From positions 1 to 5,524 of the forward strand of contig JAUJLY010000234.1 in NCBI GenBank assembly GCA_030447145.1: a DNA stretch of 5,524 nucleotides. The letters run 5' to 3'. Made by a program: the position numbers and the translations under genes. Position 1 is the stretch's first letter, and every line of letters starts with the position of its first letter. Shown here in pieces: positions 1-4,874 of this stretch. Origin of the DNA: Thermomicrobiales bacterium (GTDB lineage: Bacteria > Chloroflexota > Chloroflexia > Thermomicrobiales > UBA6265). The notes under the pieces were generated by a model. That model ran no database searches. It was given only the letters and a program-made list of their open reading frames with translations, and was not told where the DNA came from.

Positions 1-7
1 AAGCATT

Positions 8-1006
8 GTGCCGCCCGTTCCCATTGTGATCGACACCGACATCGGCGCGGATCCGGATGACGCGATGGCGCTCGCCTTCGCTGTGGCGTCGCCGGAAGTG
101 GAGGTCCTCGGCGTCACGGTGGTGGACGGAGACGTTGAACTGCGGGCGAGAATGGCGGCGCGGATCCTTGGGATGATGGGAAGGGCCGATATCCCGGTCT
201 TCCTCGGTGAGCGGCAGCCGATGGGGCCGGGACGGGGTCCGACCATTCTTGGATTCGAGGGACGGGGGCTCCTCGATCTTCCGTACAGTGGGCCAGAGTC
301 ACTGATCGATGCGACGGCGGCTGTGTCATGGTTGTTCCAGCGAGGACAGCGGCAGCCGTATCACCTCGTCGCCATCGGCCCGTTGACGAATGTTGCGACG
401 GCTCTCCGGTCCCACGCAACTCTCGCGGTTGACCTGCTCGGCCTAACCGTGAGTGGAGGCGTGTTCCATGAGGCGCTCTTCCCCCAGCGTGCTCGAGAGG
501 ACATTCGTCAGCGCGGTATACGCGTTGCATGGCCGGACCACAACAGCACGGCATCGGACCCCGATGCCGTGCTGTTGTGCGCCCGCTCAGCTATTTCGAT
601 TACGTGGATCACCAGCGAGATCACGTTCAGCGTGCCGCTTCACCGCTCCACGCTGCAATCCCTCCCCGTATCATCCTGGGTCACTCAAGCACTGCTCGGG
701 ATGACTGACGCCTGGAGCGTCTGGTGGCAGAGGAATACCTGGACTACGGATCCTGAAGAGGACTCAGCGTTGCAAAGTACGTCGACCTTCCTGCATGACC
801 CGCTCGCTATTGCCTCCCTGTTCCCTAATAGCTGGCTCCAGCTTGAGTCCCAGGCCCTTGAGTACAAGATCGAGGACGGGGTCTTTCGCATGTATCCCAC
901 CAGCTGCCAAGAGGCGGATGCGCACGCAAACGTTTCCGTTTCAGTCGACGGGCGCAGTTTTGGGAGGGAGTTCTTGGACCGCCTCATGGAGCGACTCGAG
1001 GACTGA
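8..1006 (+). CDS. Nucleoside hydrolase (inosine/uridine-preferring superfamily)
   Basis: The predicted enzyme (332 aa) hydrolyses the N-glycosidic bond of ribonucleosides, releasing base and ribose in the cytoplasm; no signal peptide is visible. The family's N-terminal calcium/ribose motif is clear at residues 9-22 (DTDIGADPDDAMAL). GPLTN follows at 124-128, a VSGG turn at 148-151, a DHN...DP segment at 177-185 matching the family's EFN...DPEAA ribose-contact region, and HDP at 263-265 supplying the C-terminal calcium aspartate. The length matches family members (about 310-350 aa). Two sites differ from the textbook enzyme: the usual GNV is GDV (41-43) and EFN is DHN, so base preference cannot be assigned. 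GTG at position 8 puts the motif at the usual distance from the N terminus, but the frame stays open to the window edge and no ribosome binding site is visible, so an upstream start remains possible. It may be the last gene of a preceding operon. No terminator is evident after it. Confidence 0.88.
   Translation: MPPVPIVIDTDIGADPDDAMALAFAVASPEVEVLGVTVVDGDVELRARMAARILGMMGRADIPVFLGERQPMGPGRGPTILGFEGRGLLDLPYSGPESLIDATAAVSWLFQRGQRQPYHLVAIGPLTNVATALRSHATLAVDLLGLTVSGGVFHEALFPQRAREDIRQRGIRVAWPDHNSTASDPDAVLLCARSAISITWITSEITFSVPLHRSTLQSLPVSSWVTQALLGMTDAWSVWWQRNTWTTDPEEDSALQSTSTFLHDPLAIASLFPNSWLQLESQALEYKIEDGVFRMYPTSCQEADAHANVSVSVDGRSFGREFLDRLMERLED
539..579. repeat. Perfect 19-bp inverted repeat with 3-base loop inside the nucleoside hydrolase gene
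   Basis: The left arm CACAACAGCACGGCATCGG (539-557) is the exact reverse complement of the right arm CCGATGCCGTGCTGTTGTG (561-579), separated by ACC (558-560). Pairing stops at 538/580 (C opposite C). The arms are in frame and encode HNSTASD-P-DAVLL, which is the conserved DHN...DP ribose-binding segment of the enzyme. No T-run follows, so it is not a typical intrinsic terminator. In mRNA or single-stranded DNA it would form a very stable hairpin. What it does, if anything, is unknown. Confidence 0.9.
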
Positions 1007-1093
1007 TACCCGCTTTTCCCCTGACAATATCGTCTTCCTGATTCCTCAACATGACGACCACGAGATCCACGAGCGATTGGTCCCGTTGTTCGC

Positions 1094-1122
1094 TTGACGG
1101 ACTCCTCTCCATGTCGTACCTT
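1094..1122 (+). promoter_or_regulatory. Candidate sigma-70-type promoter for the ABC transporter operon
   Basis: TTGACG (1094-1099) matches the -35 consensus in five of six bases. It is followed at exactly 17 bases by TACCTT (1117-1122), a weak -10 with three of six matches. Transcription would start near 1129, directly at the operator at 1131-1144, the usual place for a repressor site. The leader would then be about 170 bases long. Support is the -35, the spacing and the operator position; the -10 is poor. Confidence 0.45.
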
Positions 1123-1130
1123 TCCGCCCA

Positions 1131-1144
1131 TGCAAACGTTTGCA
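1131..1144. promoter_or_regulatory. LacI-family operator, perfect 14-bp palindrome (site 1)
   Basis: TGCAAACGTTTGCA is fully self-complementary with a central CG step, the form expected for LacI/GalR-family and CcpA-like operators. It lies immediately downstream of the candidate -10, where a bound repressor would block initiation. The obvious candidate ligand is the LacI-family protein encoded from 4875. This pairing is inferred from family knowledge and proximity. Confidence 0.75.
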
Positions 1145-1169
1145 ACGCGATAGTTGCCCTCGGTAAAAG
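1140..1169 (+). promoter_or_regulatory. Alternative promoter overlapping operator site 1
   Basis: TTGCAA (1140-1145), the right end of operator 1, and TAAAAG (1164-1169) each match four of six consensus bases with an 18-base spacer. If used, operator 1 would cover the -35 and transcription would start near 1176. This is a weaker competing hypothesis to the TTGACG promoter. Both could be active. Confidence 0.25.
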
Positions 1170-1220
1170 GGGCAGCATCGGCTCGAAAGGGAAACGCAGA
1201 TCTCGACGAATCGTGCGTGA

Positions 1221-1234
1221 TGCAATCGTTTGCA
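1221..1234. promoter_or_regulatory. LacI-family operator, one-mismatch copy (site 2)
   Basis: TGCAATCGTTTGCA differs from site 1 only at its sixth base (T for A), so the right half-site is perfect and the left half has one mismatch. It starts exactly 90 bp after site 1 and ends 62 bases before the binding-protein start codon. Downstream of the candidate promoters it could act as a roadblock or as an auxiliary site for DNA looping. Finding two near-identical 14-mers in one intergenic region strongly supports a regulatory role. Confidence 0.68.
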
Positions 1235-1282
1235 CCGGACTGTTTCGTGTGATGCTGGAATCCGAACAGGATCGACCAGCTT

Positions 1283-1292
1283 GAAGAGGAGG
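1283..1292 (+). promoter_or_regulatory. Strong ribosome binding site for the substrate-binding protein
   Basis: GAAGAGGAGG lies four bases before ATG 1297, with an additional AGAGG at 1286-1290. It is the strongest Shine-Dalgarno stretch in the window, which fits a highly produced binding protein, and it fixes the start codon. Confidence 0.75.
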
Positions 1293-1296
1293 CCAG

Positions 1297-2691
1297 ATGG
1301 CACGGTCGAGGAAGAATCACGGACTCTCACGTCGATCACTCATCGGTGGAATGGCGGCAACCCCGTTTGCCGTCGGTGGTCTCGGCAACACGTCGGTGTG
1401 GGCCCAGGAGGAAGAGGAGCCGGGGGCTACACCTGAGCCGACACTCGTTCCTGCGCCAGATGCAGTCCAGCTGGAATTCTGGGACATGCAGTGGGGCTCC
1501 GCCGCATTCATGGCAGCGATGCAGAATCTGGTCACGGAATTCAACCGGCAGCATCCGGAGATTTACGTGAACTTCCGGCAACTCGCCTGGGGCGATTACA
1601 CCCAGAAACTTCTTTCTGCCGTTCAGGCTGGCACGCCGCCTGACATCGGCGGTGGTGATTCTGGCATCCCCTTCAACATGGCGGCGCAAGGCGAGGCGCT
1701 TGACATCTCCGACCTCTATGAAGAGTGGCAGAATGATGGCACCTTCGACGACATGAAGCCATGGGCATACGAGAAATGGCAGGATTTCCAGGGCACTACC
1801 CCGGGAATCACCTGGCAGCTTGACTCGCGCGGCATCTACTACCGTAAGGACCTGTTGGAAGAAGCCGGAGTATCGGTCCCGACGACCTGGGACGAGTGGA
1901 GAAGTGCTCTGGAGGCGCTCCATAAGCCGGAAGACGGGCTCTACGCGCTGGCGGTGCCTGGCAAGCAAGGTTCCTACGACACCGACCAGTTTTACATGAC
2001 GCTTGCCTTCCAGGCAGGAGCCAGACTCGCCGACGAAGAGGGCAATCCAACGATCGATACACCGGAGCACCTCGCGGCACTGGAGTTCGAGAAGGACCTC
2101 GTAACGAACTTTGCAGCCGAGGGCACCCCGTCATGGACCTTCACCGAGGTTATGCGCGCCTTCGAACAGGGTAACGCGGCAATGGCCTTCGGCGGTGGCT
2201 GGTTCATCGAGGACATTCGGGTGAACGCGCCGGACCTGTTTGACAAAGTCGGGTTGCTACCGCCTCTGGAGGGTCCAGGGGGTCCTGAGTCGCAGTTCAT
2301 CGTCTCCTTTGCCAACCCCTGGATGATCTACAAGCAGACGGAGCATCCGGAGGAGGCCAAGACCTTCCTCAGGTGGATGATGCAACCCGACAATCTGATG
2401 CAGATGTATTCGTCAGAGCCGGGCGGCAAATGGCCGGTCTACAACTCGTTGCTCGAAACAGAGACGTATCAGAGCAATGAGCTGATTGCCACGATGGCCG
2501 AGCATACCCTTGAGTACGGAGTGGATTACTGGTATCCAAATACCGCTGCTGCCGTCGGCATCGCCTCTATGGGGACGACGTTGACTGACCTGGTCATCAA
2601 TCCAGTGATCACCGGCAACCGTGAGCCAAAGGACGCGCTCGCAGATGCGCAAGCTGCCGTTGAACCACTCTTCCAGCGTCAGGACAGTTAG
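1297..2691 (+). CDS. ABC transporter extracellular solute-binding protein, family 1 (carbohydrate type), Tat-exported
   Basis: This 464-aa protein captures the solute outside the membrane and delivers it to the permease pair encoded downstream. The N terminus carries a twin-arginine signal, SRRSLIGG at residues 11-18, then a short hydrophobic stretch and a plausible cleavage site after VWA (34-36). An acidic Pro/Thr linker (about 37-55) leads into the mature fold, which begins near LEFWDMQWG. The segment around GITWQLDSRGIYYRKDLLEEAGVSVPTTWDEW is the characteristic family-1 signature (YYRKDL...AG...P.TWDE). GNAAMAFGGGW and the later NPWMIYK...EEAKTFLRWM also match the family. The length is typical. 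No cysteine occurs anywhere, so it cannot be a classical lipoprotein. It is tryptophan-rich, consistent with aromatic stacking on sugar rings. It is first in the operon, behind twin operators and a strong ribosome binding site. The exact substrate cannot be read from sequence. Confidence 0.92.
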   Translation: MARSRKNHGLSRRSLIGGMAATPFAVGGLGNTSVWAQEEEEPGATPEPTLVPAPDAVQLEFWDMQWGSAAFMAAMQNLVTEFNRQHPEIYVNFRQLAWGDYTQKLLSAVQAGTPPDIGGGDSGIPFNMAAQGEALDISDLYEEWQNDGTFDDMKPWAYEKWQDFQGTTPGITWQLDSRGIYYRKDLLEEAGVSVPTTWDEWRSALEALHKPEDGLYALAVPGKQGSYDTDQFYMTLAFQAGARLADEEGNPTIDTPEHLAALEFEKDLVTNFAAEGTPSWTFTEVMRAFEQGNAAMAFGGGWFIEDIRVNAPDLFDKVGLLPPLEGPGGPESQFIVSFANPWMIYKQTEHPEEAKTFLRWMMQPDNLMQMYSSEPGGKWPVYNSLLETETYQSNELIATMAEHTLEYGVDYWYPNTAAAVGIASMGTTLTDLVINPVITGNREPKDALADAQAAVEPLFQRQDS

Positions 2692-2714
2692 ACAGCAGAC
2701 GATCGGATAGCTGC

Positions 2715-2744
2715 GCTGACCGGTGAATGCGTTCACCGGTCAGC
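2715..2744 (+). promoter_or_regulatory. Intercistronic hairpin between binding-protein and permease genes
   Basis: GCTGACCGGTGAA (2715-2727) pairs perfectly with TTCACCGGTCAGC (2732-2744) around the four-base loop TGCG. The stem begins 24 bases after the binding-protein stop codon. No T-run follows, so complete termination is unlikely. The position resembles 3' stabilising or attenuating hairpins that raise binding-protein mRNA above permease mRNA in other ABC operons (for example after malE). That role is inferred here. Confidence 0.7.
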
Positions 2745-2760
2745 AAGCTTGCATAGCTTG
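2744..2760 (+). repeat. Small second hairpin adjoining the intercistronic stem
   Basis: CAAGCT (2744-2749) and AGCTTG (2755-2760) are complementary around TGCAT. The stem is only six base pairs and shares base 2744 with the preceding stem, so the two could stack but not both be complete. It may be chance. Confidence 0.3.
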
Positions 2761-2805
2761 GCATCTGGCTGGGAGCCACGGCCTGCGAGCCGCAATCATG
2801 TCGTT

Positions 2806-2810
2806 GGAGG
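2806..2810 (+). promoter_or_regulatory. Ribosome binding site deciding the first permease start
   Basis: GGAGG, continuing as GGAGGAAA, lies eight bases before GTG 2819. No comparable site precedes the in-frame ATG at 2798 or the in-frame GTG at 2723, so this sequence favours 2819 as the start. Confidence 0.6.
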
Positions 2811-2818
2811 AAACGCAG

Positions 2819-3775
2819 GTGCAGACTGCCGGGACACACCAGCGCCCATACATCCAGGCACCGTCAGGCAAGGGTCGTATGCGGGCCCACATCCGCAAGC
2901 ACGCGATGCCCTATCTGCTGATCCTGCCATCGCTCCTTTTCCTAGTGGCAATCGAGTTTTATCCACTCGGAGTCGGATTGCTCGAAGCCTTCAAATACCA
3001 TAACCGGGTCCAGCCTTGGGCGACCCAATACAACGGCATCGATAACTTCGTCAAGGCGTTCAACGACCATACCGTTCGCATCGCGCTGAGAACATCGTTT
3101 GTCATGGTGTTCGGTATCGTCGGCCTGAGCTACCTACTCGGCTTGCTCTCCGGAGTGCTCCTCAATCAACGGCTCCGCCTACGCGGCGTTTACCGCGCGT
3201 TGATCCTCATCCCGTGGGTGGCGCCGCCGGTCGTGTCGTTCATCAGCTGGCAATGGATGCTCAACGATCAGTCGGGCATCATCAACAGAATCCTGATAAA
3301 CCTCGGCATCATCGGTGAGTTCGACCCAATTCTTTGGCTGGCGGATCCTACTCTTGCGATGGTGTCGATCATCGTTGTCGGGACTTGGTCAAGATTTCCC
3401 TTCATGATGATCACGGTTTTGGCGGCGCTCAGCGCGATCCCGGACGATCTCAACGAGGCCGCTGCCGTGGACGGTGCGACACCGTTCCAAACATTTCGAC
3501 ATATCACCTTCCCATTGATCCTGCCGGTAAGCGTCATTGCGACTCTGCTGCAGGCGATTTGGGTATTCAACGACTTTGGTCTGCCATTCGTTCTCACGGG
3601 AGGCGGCCCCGCCAATGCGACCACCCCGCTCATCCTGCTTGCATATAAAGAGGCATTCCAGCGCTTCAATATCGGGTACGGCACGTCGCTGGCCGTGATC
3701 TCTATGGTCCTCATGCTTGCGTTGGGTGCCGTGTATTTGCGGCTTCAGGCCAAGCAACAAGGCGAGATGAGCTAG
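2819..3775 (+). CDS. ABC transporter permease, MalF/UgpA type (sugar family)
   Basis: This is one of two inner-membrane channel subunits of the importer. From GTG 2819 it has 318 residues, typical for this half of the pair. A basic cytoplasmic N terminus is followed by a first membrane segment at about 32-55 (PYLLILPSLLFLVAIEFYPL, the classic start of MalF/UgpA-like permeases). Further segments fall at about 92-115, 125-148, 178-204, 233-255 and near the C terminus, giving about six. The EAA loop that docks the ATPase is at 213-232 (NEAAAVDGA...FP). GGGPANAT near the C terminus is another family signature. An in-frame GTG at 2723 would add 32 unconvincing residues and lies within the hairpin stem; ATG 2798 has no good ribosome binding site. 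ATG 2879, preceded by AAGGG, is a second-choice start. The stop is 12 bases before the next permease, indicating cotranscription and probable coupled translation. Confidence 0.9.
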   Translation: MQTAGTHQRPYIQAPSGKGRMRAHIRKHAMPYLLILPSLLFLVAIEFYPLGVGLLEAFKYHNRVQPWATQYNGIDNFVKAFNDHTVRIALRTSFVMVFGIVGLSYLLGLLSGVLLNQRLRLRGVYRALILIPWVAPPVVSFISWQWMLNDQSGIINRILINLGIIGEFDPILWLADPTLAMVSIIVVGTWSRFPFMMITVLAALSAIPDDLNEAAAVDGATPFQTFRHITFPLILPVSVIATLLQAIWVFNDFGLPFVLTGGGPANATTPLILLAYKEAFQRFNIGYGTSLAVISMVLMLALGAVYLRLQAKQQGEMS

Positions 3776-3787
3776 AAAGAGAGCACG

Positions 3788-4708
3788 ATGATGGTCACAG
3801 TGTCGGAAAAGCCAGTCGTCCCGGCCCAAGCCCACGACCTGAACACGTCCGGGCGATCGCGCCGGCGTAGGAGACGTGTACATGGCGGCAAGATCGTGTG
3901 GAGCATCGTCACACACGTATTGTTGATTTTGATCACGCTCTTTGCGATCGCCCCGCTCGCGTGGGCAATGAGCAGCGCGTTCAAGACGAATAGCGAGATA
4001 CTGACCGGGCTCAACTTCTTCCCGCGCAATCCGACATGGGACAATTTCGCCTTCGTACTCGGGAGCACGGAGTTCCCAACGTGGCTCAGGAACTCGCTCC
4101 TGGTCGCTTTTGGCACCACATTTCTGGCGCTCATCATCGGAAGCCTCGGCGGCTACGCGATGTCTCGTTGGCGCTACCGGGGACGTGCGCTCTACGGAAA
4201 CACGCTGCTGATTGTCCAAATGTTTCCGGGCGTAATGCTGGCAATCCCTCTGTTTCTCCTGCTGAGTGACTATGGGCTTATCGATACGTTGTGGGCGCTG
4301 CTGGTGACATACCTGACGTTTGCCCTTGCGTTCTCCGTGTGGATGCTGAAGGGGTACTTCGATGCAATTCCTCGGGAGATCGAGGAGGCAGCCCTGATCG
4401 ATGGCGCGAACCGTATGCAGATCCTGTGGCGGATCGTTTTGCCACTCGCCGGACCGGGTATCACGACCGTCGCCGTTTTCACGTTCCTGCTCGCATGGAA
4501 TGAGTTCTTCTTCGCCTATGTCTTCCTGGCCTCCCCCGGCAAGTACACGCTGAGCATCGGCATGTACAGCTTTATCCAGCAATTCACCACGCAGTGGGGG
4601 AACATCATGGCGGCCGGGACCCTCACGACGCTTCCAGTCCTGATTTTCTTCTTCGTGCTGCAGCGAGCACTGACCCGTGGATTGGTTTCCGGCGCGATGA
4701 AGGGATAG
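3788..4708 (+). CDS. ABC transporter permease, MalG/UgpE type (sugar family)
   Basis: This second channel subunit (306 aa) pairs with the preceding permease. The cytoplasmic N terminus is strongly basic (RSRRRRRR at 23-30). The first membrane segment is at about 37-60, followed by the MalG-like SSAFKTNSEI...FPRNPTWDNF extracytoplasmic region (62-88). Further segments lie at about 101-123, 138-160, 166-188, 223-247 and 276-292. The EAA loop is IEEAALIDGANRMQILWRI plus VLPL (199-220), with conserved Gly 206 docking the ATPase. AWNEFFFAYVFL (236-247) and the short C-terminal tail ending SGAMKG are typical of this family. Consecutive ATG codons at 3788 and 3791 are both possible starts; the AAAGAGAG stretch just upstream is a modest ribosome binding site. 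No ATPase gene follows, so energy probably comes from a subunit encoded elsewhere. Confidence 0.92.
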   Translation: MMVTVSEKPVVPAQAHDLNTSGRSRRRRRRVHGGKIVWSIVTHVLLILITLFAIAPLAWAMSSAFKTNSEILTGLNFFPRNPTWDNFAFVLGSTEFPTWLRNSLLVAFGTTFLALIIGSLGGYAMSRWRYRGRALYGNTLLIVQMFPGVMLAIPLFLLLSDYGLIDTLWALLVTYLTFALAFSVWMLKGYFDAIPREIEEAALIDGANRMQILWRIVLPLAGPGITTVAVFTFLLAWNEFFFAYVFLASPGKYTLSIGMYSFIQQFTTQWGNIMAAGTLTTLPVLIFFFVLQRALTRGLVSGAMKG

Positions 4709-4812
4709 GACTCGCTCTCACTGCATCAAGGGAGCTAAACCATCGACTGCTACCTGCGGTGTCGGCATGCTCCCGTGTTACTCGTCCCGCGAATCTCGTC
4801 ACAACTACTTGA

Positions 4813-4859
4813 CCATCCGGCATGCCGCGGTGAAACGGCGTGGCGGATGGTTACCTTTC
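4813..4859 (+). terminator. Terminator-like stem-loop at the end of the ABC operon, directly before lacI-type gene
   Basis: CCATCCGGCATGCCG (4813-4827) pairs with CGGCGTGGCGGATGG (4836-4850) around the eight-base loop CGGTGAAA. The 15-position stem contains one G-U wobble and one G-G mismatch. TTACCTTTC follows, an imperfect T-run (six T in nine bases). It begins 104 bases after the permease stop and ends 24 bases before the regulator start codon. It is likely an intrinsic terminator or attenuator. Because the T-run is interrupted, read-through into the regulator gene is plausible. Confidence 0.6.
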
Positions 4860-4874
4860 GAGGATCAGGTCCAA

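Noticed and set aside
510..525. Near-palindrome around GTATAC (GCGCGGTATACGCG)
   Set aside because: Imperfect and short, within coding sequence; expected by chance in GC-rich DNA.
1155..1174. Short imperfect hairpin (TGCCC...GGGCA) between the two operators
   Set aside because: Only five base pairs with a ten-base loop; too weak to call an attenuator or terminator.
685..1320. Antisense open frame (211 codons) spanning the end of the nucleoside hydrolase gene and the control region
   Set aside because: It crosses the promoter and operators, has no recognisable domain and a Ser/Arg-rich composition typical of shadows.
1336..2070. Antisense open frame (244 codons) opposite the binding-protein gene
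   Set aside because: The sense strand is a clear family-1 binding protein; the antisense product has no recognisable motif and is a product of GC-rich codon bias.
3389..4582. Long antisense open frame (397 codons) across both permease genes
   Set aside because: It lies opposite two clearly recognised permeases. Its translation is rich in Arg, Gln, His and Glu with no domain, and it has no promoter or ribosome binding site that I can see.
4730..4774. GGGAGC / GCTCCC inverted pair after the second permease gene
   Set aside because: Six-bp arms separated by 33 bases with no T-run; the stem at 4813-4850 is a far better terminator candidate.
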